DNA of 34,523 bases from Candidatus Caenarcanales bacterium (lineage in GTDB: Bacteria; Cyanobacteriota; Vampirovibrionia; LMEP-6097), in NCBI GenBank assembly GCA_013216135.1, contig JABSOS010000030.1:1-34523 (forward strand), in the 5' to 3' direction. Shown here in pieces: positions 8,514-17,300 of this stretch. The notes beneath the pieces were generated by a model that saw nothing but the letters and a program-made list of their open reading frames with translations, made no database searches and was not told the DNA's origin. A program made the position numbers and the translations under genes. Position 1 is the stretch's first letter, and each line of letters begins with the position of its first letter.

Positions 8514-9255
8514 AAAGCGCTGCATCAGTTACAACATGATCGACATATCCAGCAAAGAACTTTGCACCATTACCACAGGCGATAGTTATAGGATTATTCA
8601 TCTGATTTTGAGCAAATTTCTTCCATTCATTAATAGTTCCTACTACTCTTGAGAAAACTCCCTGAAGGATAGCAAGTTCAGGATTACTAAATTCTCCATC
8701 TTCAACTAATGAGAAGTCAAAGTAAAATCTTTCTAATCGTTTATGATCTATACTCGGCAAAGCATCCATATACTTTCCGATTATATCAAAGCTCTTTAAA
8801 AAGCCGATATCTATCATGCCACCTCTAAAAAACATATTTGAAGAACCTAATGTGAGTGTGGTGGCTGTCCCAAAATCAAATAATGCAATATTTTCATCTG
8901 CAAATAGATTTAAAGCTCCAAGTAGTTTCATAGCTCTATCTTGACCTAATTCAGGGTATATATCTTTGACTTTATTTCGAAACTCTAATAATTGATCATT
9001 AAACTCGATAGGAAACCAAAGCGCTTTTCTTTTTTGGATTTCTTTAAAACGAAACTTAATTTCGTCTTTAATTTCAGCGTTCATGTGTCTGCGTGAACTT
9101 ACGATAAAGACTCTGAATGTATCGAAGTCGACTGATCCGTTATACTGTAATAGTAAAGATTCAAATTCTTGAGACAGGCTATTGATATCATAGTAGGTTT
9201 CACCTTTCAGATGAAATTTGGTTAAACTATTTCCGATATCGACGACTAAATACAT
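8476..9255 (-). CDS. coaX: Type III pantothenate kinase
   Basis: CoaX phosphorylates pantothenate with ATP, the first step of coenzyme A synthesis, in the cytoplasm. The 259-residue length fits. The motifs of this ASKHA-fold enzyme are in order: N-terminal phosphate loop V-V-D-I-G-N-S (4-10), G-Q-D-R (104-107) with the presumed catalytic Asp 106, and F-D-F-G-T-A-T-T (126-133) followed by R-G-G-M-I (144-148). The start must be the ATG at 9255 because the phosphate loop begins at residue 4. That ATG overlaps the ATG of the divergent Yip1-like gene, so its promoter must lie inside that gene. No birA gene is adjacent, unlike in many genomes. Confidence 0.92.
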   Translation of the reverse strand: MYLVVDIGNSLTKFHLKGETYYDINSLSQEFESLLLQYNGSVDFDTFRVFIVSSRRHMNAEIKDEIKFRFKEIQKRKALWFPIEFNDQLLEFRNKVKDIYPELGQDRAMKLLGALNLFADENIALFDFGTATTLTLGSSNMFFRGGMIDIGFLKSFDIIGKYMDALPSIDHKRLERFYFDFSLVEDGEFSNPELAILQGVFSRVVGTINEWKKFAQNQMNNPITIACGNGAKFFAGYVDHVVTDAALYDEAFKETSNYS

Positions 9256-9772
9256 GGGTACATTTGCAAATATTTATGATCTGATTTTTAAGCCAACCAA
9301 GGCTTATAAGTATTTTGACCTTAAATTCAATAGAAGTCTATTTTTTCAGGCTTTAATATTTATATTCCTCGCAGCGATCATCTCTTCCTATTTTTCCCTG
9401 GGCAAGTCCCTTAATATCATTTTTGAAATTCTATTTTCAAGTACTTTGATTTTCCTTGTAGGCTTCGTTTTTAAGCTTGAAAGAGGGGACTTCTTTAAGT
9501 TAATAGCCTTTTTATCTTTTGCTAATTTTCCGTTATTATTTAAAGCACCAGTCGAGATTATCTCTAGACAAATTCCTTTTATGGGAGGTTTACTCTCTTT
9601 TGCGTTATCTGTCTGGATTTTAAATTTGACTTTAATCGCTATTGCAACAGTATGTAAGATTTCTAAATTAAGAGCATTTTTGCTCCTGATAATGCCAGTA
9701 TTGATAATACTTTTGCTATTATTTATCCTCTTTATTCAATTTTTGGTCCCATTTTTTGAGTATTTAATATAG
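9254..9772 (+). CDS. Yip1-domain-like integral membrane protein
   Basis: From ATG 9254 the product is 172 residues with about five hydrophobic helices and an N-terminal P-T-K-A-Y-K-Y-F segment, the layout of bacterial YIP1-family proteins. Their role is poorly known. The frame extends to a TTG at 9218, but that start would run further into coaX. The ATG at 9254-9256 shares two bases with the coaX start codon on the other strand. Four bases separate its stop from the purine nucleoside phosphorylase gene, so it heads the plus-strand run that ends at 13551. Confidence 0.68.
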   Translation: MGTFANIYDLIFKPTKAYKYFDLKFNRSLFFQALIFIFLAAIISSYFSLGKSLNIIFEILFSSTLIFLVGFVFKLERGDFFKLIAFLSFANFPLLFKAPVEIISRQIPFMGGLLSFALSVWILNLTLIAIATVCKISKLRAFLLLIMPVLIILLLLFILFIQFLVPFFEYLI

Positions 9773-9776
9773 TTTT

Positions 9777-10487
9777 ATGAAAAAAGCAGTAATTTTAGGT
9801 TCAGGGTTAAGTATTTTAAACGGTGTCGAGCCTTTAGAGTCTATTCCTTACGCAAGTATCCCATCTTGGCCAGTTGGAAAAGTCAAAGGGCATAAAGGAG
9901 TTCTCGATAAATACGAAGATTTATGGGTGCTTCGTGGGCGCGCACATATTTATGAAGGCTTTTCTTGGGAACAGGCTTGCTTTCCGACTAAATATTTAGC
10001 TGAAAATGGTATTGAAGAACTGATTATTACGAATGCGGCTGGTGGGATTAATCCTGACTTTGAAATTGGTGATTTGATGCAGATTAAAGGTTATTTAAAC
10101 TTTATGAAACCTGATAATTCATGTCGTTTATCACGTTTAACTCAATCTGTTTCTAATATCGAGACTAAAGATATTTCAGATGAAGAAGTTAAGCAAGCGA
10201 GCACAGAAGATGAAATCACTTTACATAAAGGCGTTTATGTGGGAGTGCATGGTCCTAACTATGAGACTCATGCTGAAGTAGCTTTATTTAGAGAGATGGG
10301 AGCTGATGCTGTCGGCATGTCGACAATTCCTGAACTGGAGACCGCTAATGAACATGGTTTAAAGGTTACAGCTATAAGTGTTATTACTAATGTTTACGGT
10401 AAAACTCTAGATTTAGGACATGAAGGTGTTGTAGAAGTCGCTAAAGAAGCTAGTAAAAAGCTAGTCAAGCTTTTAGGTTTGGAGTAA
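9777..10487 (+). CDS. punA: Purine nucleoside phosphorylase, trimeric PNP/MTAP type
   Basis: This cytoplasmic enzyme cleaves purine nucleosides with phosphate to free base and (deoxy)ribose-1-phosphate. Visible motifs are G-S-G at 8-10, phosphate-site G-R-A-H-I-Y-E-G (54-61), T-N-A-A-G-G-I-N (85-92), G-V-H-G-P-N-Y-E-T (156-164) and A-V-G-M-S-T-I-P-E (178-186). Glu 163 and Asn 205 occupy the positions that in trimeric PNPs select 6-oxopurines, so inosine/guanosine are likelier substrates than methylthioadenosine. At 236 residues it is shorter than the usual ~270, with a compact N-terminus. It starts with ATG 4 bases after the Yip1-like stop; the next gene follows after 5 bases. Confidence 0.9.
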   Translation: MKKAVILGSGLSILNGVEPLESIPYASIPSWPVGKVKGHKGVLDKYEDLWVLRGRAHIYEGFSWEQACFPTKYLAENGIEELIITNAAGGINPDFEIGDLMQIKGYLNFMKPDNSCRLSRLTQSVSNIETKDISDEEVKQASTEDEITLHKGVYVGVHGPNYETHAEVALFREMGADAVGMSTIPELETANEHGLKVTAISVITNVYGKTLDLGHEGVVEVAKEASKKLVKLLGLE

Positions 10488-10492
10488 AAGGC

Positions 10493-11281
10493 TTGAGAAG
10501 AGATGCTAAAGGCTTTTCAATAATTGAAATGGTTGTTGCGGTAACCATTTTAACTGTCGTAGTTTCTCTTTTATATCTCTATAGTAATAAAGGTTTACTT
10601 TTCTATGAAAAGATCTTTAACTTCGATCGAGTTCAGATTAATGCAAAGTCAACAGTCGAAACGGTTTTAAATAATCTAAGAGAAGCGAGTCGATCTTATG
10701 TCTATATCGGTTCTGGTTATAACAGTAGGGTTCCTGTTCCTGATGATTTAATTATCACTGAACCTTATTTATATTTTGCTAAGTATGTTCCTGACTCTGA
10801 TCAAGTAGAAGTTAGAGGTATCAAAGATAAAATAGATAGAAAAGTTGCGGGGCACTATGATTACTATTTAGTTTATTTATCTAAGGTGGAAAAGAATCCT
10901 GGAGAGTATTTTACAGATAAAGCTAGGCTTAAGTTTTTAGTGTTTACTAATCAATCCATTGATAATACTGACTTTAATGCTAATGACTGGCCTTTCCTTC
11001 CATACTTGCAAGATGATTATACGGTTTCACTTTTTAGTATTGGGCTTGATGAAGAGGAAGAGCAGGAAGCTCCTCAAAAAATAAATCGAGGTTTCCTCGA
11101 TTATGTTTCTATGTCAGGCTCTAGCCCTGTTTTCTCGATACCTAATTCTGAAGTGGAGTTTGATTACTTTAACTCTAATAATTTAATTAATAAGACTTTG
11201 ATTAAATTTAAAATTAATATCAAAGATGAAAGAGAAAATGTAATATTAGATTTAGAATCAGCGGTAATGCCAAGGAATTAA
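10493..11281 (+). CDS. Type IV pilin / type II pseudopilin-like protein (minor, GspJ-like)
   Basis: The product starts M-R-R-D-A-K-G-F-S-I-I-E-M, a class III prepilin peptide: short basic leader, cleavage between Gly 7 and Phe 8, and Glu at mature position 5, followed by a ~20-residue hydrophobic helix. The 262-residue length with a large soluble domain suits a minor pseudopilin such as GspJ/PulJ. Cleavage would need a PilD-type peptidase, none of which is in this window. The start codon is TTG, served by GGAG in the end of the preceding gene; there is no in-frame ATG near. It is an isolated pilin gene inside an otherwise metabolic/transport run. Confidence 0.78.
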   Translation: MRRDAKGFSIIEMVVAVTILTVVVSLLYLYSNKGLLFYEKIFNFDRVQINAKSTVETVLNNLREASRSYVYIGSGYNSRVPVPDDLIITEPYLYFAKYVPDSDQVEVRGIKDKIDRKVAGHYDYYLVYLSKVEKNPGEYFTDKARLKFLVFTNQSIDNTDFNANDWPFLPYLQDDYTVSLFSIGLDEEEEQEAPQKINRGFLDYVSMSGSSPVFSIPNSEVEFDYFNSNNLINKTLIKFKINIKDERENVILDLESAVMPRN

Positions 11282-11284
11282 GCT

Positions 11285-12871
11285 TTGAAAATATTTTTAA
11301 AACTAAGTATTTTATTTTTTATTTGTAGCTTTAGCTTTTCTTGCACTGCTCTTAGCTCAAATGAAAAATCTTTAAATATGAATTTGGGCTTTGAGCCACA
11401 GTCGCTTGACTGGAATATTGCACGTGATATTTACTCACCGACCATTATTAGTAAGATTATGATTGGCTTAACACAATTCACGGAATTAGATACTGGTGAG
11501 ATTAATATCAAATCAGGCTTAGCTACATCATGGGATATTAGTGTAGATGGCAAAGAATATATTTTCTACCTAGATGAAAGAGTAAAGTGGTCAGATGGAC
11601 GTGAGCTAAAAGCTCAAGATTTTATCGATTCTTTAGAAAGAACTTTTACTGATGACTTTGGGGCACCTTATGCTGAATTACTTGCTGTGATTGATATGGA
11701 TAAGTCTAAGGCTGTTGATGATAAAACTTTAAAATTAGTTCTAAAATACCCAAGTAGTTACTTCCTTTACCTGACAGCATCTTTTTTTACTTATCCTATC
11801 CGTTTAGATCTGATTAATAAGTATGGTGACTCCTGGACTGAGGCTAAGAACATGGTGAGCTTAGGTCCTTATCTTTTAGACCACTGGCAGCATGAATATA
11901 AAATAGTTTTGAAATCAAACCCTGATTACTTCTTAAAAGATCAGCTACATAATAATTTAGATATTTTGAAATTCTTTATGGTGGCAGAGCAATCAAGTGC
12001 TTTTACACTCTTTAAAAATAAACAGTTTGATTGGATTGATGGTGGTTCAGTTCCTACTAGTGAATTCAAAAATTTAGAAAAGTGTTTAGAGAGTGAGAAA
12101 GAAACCAAGCTCTGTGATGATTTCTATATTGAAAGCTCTTCACTTTTAAGAAATACTTTTCTTGGTTTTAACGTTCATAAAAAACCTTTTGATAATCCAC
12201 TTGTTAGAAAGGCTTTTGCTTATGCTATCGATAGAAAAGCTTTAGTGAAGCTAAGAGGGCGTGGTGATATCCCAAACTCTAACTGGGTGCCACCAGGTTT
12301 ACCTTATTTCTATAGAGCTGATAAGGCGATTATCTATGATCCAGAGAAAGCTAAAGCTTTACTTGCTAAAGCTGGATACCCTAATGGTAAAGGTTTACCT
12401 GAAATAGAATTTCTTTATCCTAGTCGAGAGGACGCAAAAGCTTTAGCTGAGATTATGCATTCAATGTGGCACAAAGTTCTAGACGTAGATGTAAAGCTTG
12501 TAGCTCAAGAATGGAAAGTTTTTATGAAAACTCTGAGTGAAGATACTCCGCATCTCTATCGACTGAACTGGGGAGCAGATTACCCAGAGCCAAGCACATT
12601 CTTGCAGTTATTTACGAAAAATAACCCTATTAATTACGGAAAATGGTATTCACCTAAATACGATGAATTGATTTTAAAAGCAATGTCGAGTCTAGATAAA
12701 AAACAGTCTAAAATGTATTATCAAAAAGCGGAAAAAATACTTCTAGAGCAAGAAATGGCAGTTGCCCCACTATTCGTTAATCGACAAGTATTACTAAAAC
12801 AAGCTAATATTAAGAATATAAAACCTAATCCGATGGATTTATTTTTTATAGATAGGGTAATTAAAGAATGA
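11285..12871 (+). CDS. Extracellular solute-binding protein family 5 lipoprotein (peptide/oligopeptide type)
   Basis: The 528-residue product has a lipoprotein signal with lipobox S-F-S-C (Cys 20) and the DppA/OppA (SBP family 5) pattern. Early on it has E-P-Q-S-L-D-W-N and a G-L-T-Q-F segment, then V-K-W-S-D-G-R-E-L-K-A-Q-D-F (the family signature). Further on come N-P-L-V-R-K-A-F-A-Y-A-I-D-R, Y-D-P-E-K-A-K-A-L-L-A-K-A-G-Y-P and W-G-A-D-Y-P-E-P. It should bind peptides or similar solutes outside the cell. No permease or ATPase genes are in the window. The start is TTG, 3 bases after the pilin-like stop. Its stop overlaps the next start by four bases (ATGA). Confidence 0.9.
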   Translation: MKIFLKLSILFFICSFSFSCTALSSNEKSLNMNLGFEPQSLDWNIARDIYSPTIISKIMIGLTQFTELDTGEINIKSGLATSWDISVDGKEYIFYLDERVKWSDGRELKAQDFIDSLERTFTDDFGAPYAELLAVIDMDKSKAVDDKTLKLVLKYPSSYFLYLTASFFTYPIRLDLINKYGDSWTEAKNMVSLGPYLLDHWQHEYKIVLKSNPDYFLKDQLHNNLDILKFFMVAEQSSAFTLFKNKQFDWIDGGSVPTSEFKNLEKCLESEKETKLCDDFYIESSSLLRNTFLGFNVHKKPFDNPLVRKAFAYAIDRKALVKLRGRGDIPNSNWVPPGLPYFYRADKAIIYDPEKAKALLAKAGYPNGKGLPEIEFLYPSREDAKALAEIMHSMWHKVLDVDVKLVAQEWKVFMKTLSEDTPHLYRLNWGADYPEPSTFLQLFTKNNPINYGKWYSPKYDELILKAMSSLDKKQSKMYYQKAEKILLEQEMAVAPLFVNRQVLLKQANIKNIKPNPMDLFFIDRVIKE

Positions 12872-13551
12872 CGGCAGGAAATATATTTTCTAATCTAAGA
12901 AGAAAAGTTATCAGTAAAGCAAATCATATGCTTTCTGATGAAGTGAAAGAAGAGTTAGGTTTAAAGAAGTATCAACACAGTTCAGACTCTGGACTTAATA
13001 AAGATACTCAGATTAATTATTTCCAACCAGTAGACTCTCAACTAATTAATAACCAAGAAGCGAAGATATTAAGATCAGTCGCTATCGTAGTTATACTTCT
13101 TTTAGTTGTTTTTATAGGTTTTCTATTCTTTAAATTAATCGCTCCTAGCGATAATTATATTAATGATCGTGAAGGTATCACAGTGGTAGATGGAGCTACT
13201 GTTCATAAAGATATTCCAACTGAAGACAAAGAAGTTTTAAATCCTAAGGTAAGTGAACTTAAGGAGATGAAAGAAGAACAATCTGATTTAAACATTGAAG
13301 ATATTAAAGTCGCATCACCAGAAGAGACTAAAGATCCAGCTAAAGAGCTTGCTAAGTCCCCACTGCTTAAGTCAGAATCTGCAATTCAGTTAGTAGAGTA
13401 TAGAGTACAGTCTGGAGATACTTTAGATAGAATCGCTAAGCGTTTCTATGGTTCAGGAAGTCTTGAGAATGTCAATAAGATTAAGACAGCAAATAAGATC
13501 CGAAATGCTAGGTACTTGCAGATAGGTCAGAAATTAATTATTCCGTATTAA
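12868..13551 (+). CDS. Single-pass membrane protein with C-terminal LysM domain
   Basis: The 227-residue protein has a polar N-terminus (1-68), one transmembrane helix (about 70-90), a Glu/Lys-rich linker and a C-terminal LysM domain (about 178-227: Y-R-V-Q-S-G-D-T-L-D-R-I-A-K-R-F ... L-Q-I-G-Q-K-L-I-I-P). LysM binds N-acetylglucosamine-containing glycans such as peptidoglycan, so the protein probably tethers the inner membrane to the wall from the periplasmic side. Its ATG overlaps the preceding stop by four bases, indicating translational coupling. Its stop shares the palindrome TTAA with the stop of the convergent gene. Confidence 0.85.
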   Translation: MTAGNIFSNLRRKVISKANHMLSDEVKEELGLKKYQHSSDSGLNKDTQINYFQPVDSQLINNQEAKILRSVAIVVILLLVVFIGFLFFKLIAPSDNYINDREGITVVDGATVHKDIPTEDKEVLNPKVSELKEMKEEQSDLNIEDIKVASPEETKDPAKELAKSPLLKSESAIQLVEYRVQSGDTLDRIAKRFYGSGSLENVNKIKTANKIRNARYLQIGQKLIIPY

Positions 13552-14240
13552 GCTGGAACAGCTTCAGGATTAGCATTCTGATTATTAGGAGCTCCTGGAG
13601 CTTGCGCTAAACTCGACATCATATCTCTAACTTTTAAGAGAGTATTGTTGACATGGGCTTTAACGTTTTCTGGATTGATAGCATTTTGGTTTTGAGATTT
13701 ATAAGCATCTTTAACCATTTCTAACATCGCTAATTTATATTCATCTGGGAAATCTGAGTCTTGAATTTGTTTAACTATTTCCTTATGCGGATTTTTAGCT
13801 AAACCAGCATTTGCAATTCTATTTTTCAAAAGATAGCCTGCTCCTAAACCTATTCCAGCAATTAAACCACCAATTTTTCTCCAACCTAAACCTAAAAATA
13901 ATAAAGCTCCAACTCCTGTCATTGACCACATAACGGTATTACCTAAACCATGAACAGTTTTACGTGCTCTTTTAATAACATTTCCAGTGTGATCACCGTC
14001 AACTAACGCAAAAGGATCATTTTTCTTAGCAACTTTTTCTTGAGCTTGGTCTGGGGTATCGGCACTTGCCATAGCCTCCAATTCTTCTCTGCTTTTTTTA
14101 CCTAAATCAGGGTTGATACCTTCTGGGGCGATAGGTACTTCTTGAAAAGTTTGTGCGGGTTCTTTTGTAAAAGCGTTAGGTTCGGTTGCTGCACTTTGCG
14201 CAGCTTGAATATATTCACGATTAGTCGGGTTCATACCCAA
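13548..14240 (-). CDS. Unrecognised protein with a Gly-rich hydrophobic hairpin
   Basis: The 230-residue protein has a polar, Ala/Pro/Glu-rich N-terminus (1-95), two closely spaced hydrophobic segments (about 100-140) rich in Gly, and an Asn/Ala/Pro-rich C-terminus. No family is recognised. A start at TTG 14240 has AGGAG (14254-14250) nine bases upstream; an ATG two codons later (14234) is 15 bases from it, so TTG is preferred. An extended -10 (TGCTAAAAT) lies upstream. Together with the three following minus-strand genes it forms a block of unrecognised proteins with similarly low-complexity termini. Confidence 0.68.
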   Translation of the reverse strand: MGMNPTNREYIQAAQSAATEPNAFTKEPAQTFQEVPIAPEGINPDLGKKSREELEAMASADTPDQAQEKVAKKNDPFALVDGDHTGNVIKRARKTVHGLGNTVMWSMTGVGALLFLGLGWRKIGGLIAGIGLGAGYLLKNRIANAGLAKNPHKEIVKQIQDSDFPDEYKLAMLEMVKDAYKSQNQNAINPENVKAHVNNTLLKVRDMMSSLAQAPGAPNNQNANPEAVPA

Positions 14241-14273
14241 AGCTAATTTCTCCTAAATTAATCCGTATTACAC

Positions 14274-14282
14274 ATTTTAGCA
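14274..14282 (-). promoter_or_regulatory. Extended -10 promoter of the 230-residue protein gene
   Basis: TGCTAAAAT on the minus strand (14282-14274) matches an extended -10. About 33 bases separate it from the TTG at 14240, leaving room for the AGGAG ribosome-binding site. This is one of the few genes here with a conventional leader. Confidence 0.5.
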
Positions 14283-14368
14283 TATACTTAATATTAAAAA
14301 CAAATTTACTATTAAGCCTGGCTATACAGACTTACAAGTATTTTCTTTAAGGTCATTTGATATTAAGA

Positions 14369-17300
14369 TTACGCTTTAGCAGGAATTTTTTGTCTTTCTA
14401 AGGTAACTACTTTATTTTTAGGAACTACTGCTTCAGGTTTACTTAATTTAACAGCATTATTCTTTTCTATTGAAGATTTTGATCTATCAAACTTAGTGGC
14501 GCTATTAGCTGCTTCTGGACCAGGCTTATTAACATTTGTAGCTGCATTTGTGACAATGCTTTGTTGTTTAGAAGTTAAGATACTTGAATCGTGTGGCTTG
14601 TAGAATTTACCCTGGTGAACTCTTTGAGTGATTTCAGCATCATTTAGTTGGTGACTAAATTCTTTAGCCATACCGAACATTAAACCACCTAGACCTAAGT
14701 TCTGTAAGAAGCCGAAGAATGGTTTGATACCTCTACCAGCACCACCGACTAACATAGCGTATAAACCTGCCATCTGGATGTTAGAAGCTTCGATAGGATT
14801 GAATTTGTGTTGCTTACCGTGGTAATCAGTGTATCTAAGAGCTGTACCATCTAAGTTCTTTCTTAGAGTATTTGCTCTAACAAGTAATGATAGAACAGGT
14901 ATTACGTTTCCAAGTCTTCCTAACCAACCAGCAACAGAGTGCTTACCTGCTTTAGCAGCAATATCTGAAGCTACAAGAGAACCTACAGTACCTACCATAC
15001 CAGCAGCCATAACGTGAGGCACACTATGAACAGTTTTGTATGGCATACCGTTGTTCTTACTCATTCTCATAGCCGGTCCATCAGTCATACCAGGAAGTAA
15101 ACTCTTCAGAACGCCGACACGTAAACCTTTCTCCTGGACAAACTGCATAGCCATTTTAAGGTTGACTTGAAGTTCAGGGATGATCTTAGCCATGAAGTCA
15201 CCGACAGCACCCATTTTACGAAGAGCACCACCCATGAACTTGTCTTGCCAGAAACGAACACCTTGTTTTCTATCTTCAGTTAATTTAGAAGTAACATTTC
15301 TGATATTGATGTATTTATCAGGGTTGCTGAATTGTTTTGTATAAGCTTCTTTTTCTGCTTTAGAGCCATGAAGACCATCGATGTTCATGTTCAAGCCTTT
15401 AGCATCAAGAATACCTACACCACCGATGTTTACTTCAGAAAGTGCTCTTAAATCTACTTCAGCAGGGCTACCATGACGGAAGAAGTTAGAAAGTAAACCT
15501 CCCATCCACTCTCCAAACCCTTTTAGAGCAACTCTGTCTGGGTTCATCATGTAGAAAGCAGTACCAGTAACTAATGTTTGAGCGATATATGTAACTCTCT
15601 GCAAGTTCATACCGGCTTTTTCAGTGCCTTTATTATTAGAAAGTTCACCAGCTAAACCTACAGCACCACCTACAGCCATACCAGCTGTGATGAGTTTGAA
15701 GAAGTTCTTGAAGTCACCACTAGCATCATCAAGTGATAATAATTTACCGACTACAGGGATCTTAGAAAGGAAATTCCCTACTGCTCCGGTTTCTGATAGT
15801 GGTTTTTTATAACCACCTTTATCTTTAGCTTCTTGGTCAATTTTATTAACTAAACCAGGAATCAATGCTTGAGCAGCATCTTCTTTATAAAGTTTTTTCT
15901 TATAAGCTTTAATCCATGGCGCTGATTCGTCGACATCGAAGTTAAATGATTTAGGGTCTTTTAAACCTACTACATCTTTTAAACCTGGTAAGCCAAGTTC
16001 ATTTGCAAGTTCAAGTGCTACACCAGCTTCGGTGTTGTTGTGAGCATGAACTGTACTGTATCTAGTTATACCTTTAGAAATATATTTTAGAGCTTTTTCT
16101 TCTAAAGTCTTCTTATCTATTACTTCACCAGTGTGAACAAATTTAAAGTTATTATCATCAACTTTTACAAGTGCAAGTGGACTATCTTTGTATTGATCAT
16201 CCTGAAGGAGTTTGATTAACCTCGGGACTAAGTGTTCTTTATAATCAATCTGACCTCTAGTTACAATTGCTCCACCTTGAGGTTTCATTACATCGATGAT
16301 CGATTCGCCTGGTTTAAGATTCGTGATGATATCTGGATTCGATGGAATCGCAAATGGCATCATGATTAACCCAGCGTCGGATGGACTATCTCCACTAGTT
16401 AGTAAGAATTTATTTTCTTTAAAGAAAGTACTTAGATCTAAATCTTTATTAGCTCTTTCCTTATCTCCTACAGGTACTAGCTCGAAGTAAGGGTTTTTAT
16501 TTTCAACAATCTTAAATACTGAATCAACATCATTGGTAGGAGTATCTGGAGCATTATTTTTAAGATCATCGATAAGATCAGCTGAATCTTGATCATAGAC
16601 TTTTCCAGTTTTCTTATCCTTAGGAAATTTCCCAGTAAAGTCTAAGTGATCAGTACGCTTGTTATTAATGTTAAGAATGTTAGCGTCACGGTTAATTCCA
16701 TATTTATTTGCTACAAAGTCTCTAGTTTTAGGATGATTCAGAGTAGAACCAATTAATTGAATTAAACCTAATTTAGATCTTTCATCAATTTGATAATGAC
16801 CGTTAATCGCGTGAGGAACTAAACTGATAATCTTCGCGTATCTTAAAGCACCAAAGAAAGTTTTACGATTTATGTCTTTATCATTAGGGTCTTTGAGCCT
16901 TTCAAATAGCTTCTGGTTCTTAGGATCTAATGGAACATTTAATTTTTCAAATTCAGCGATGAATTTTTCATCAGAGTATTTCTTCTCATCAGCTTCTTCG
17001 TATAGATCAGCAATCTTAATCCAATCCTCAAGACTACTATCGCCATTAGTGTCCATTAAGTAAGTAGGAATTGATTTGTACTCAAGAACTCTAGAACCAT
17101 TATCCTTAATAAGTTTCTCGAATCTATCTAAGAAGTTAAACTCTTTATTTAAGAATTCAAAAACCTCTGAGAACTGGATAACTTTAGGGTCCATATAGAG
17201 TTTTTCACCAGGAACGTGACGAATAACTCCACCTAGACCAACCATGCCTAAAGTTTTCGCTAAAGGATCTTTAAGGTTCGCAATACCATGCTCTCTCCAA

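Noticed and set aside
13548-13551. Shared TTAA stop of two convergent genes
   Set aside because: A neat overlap, but common in compact genomes and with no functional implication.
14829-17063. Several plus-strand open frames of about 60 residues inside the giant gene
   Set aside because: They are antisense shadows of the long minus-strand frame, without start signals or recognisable products.
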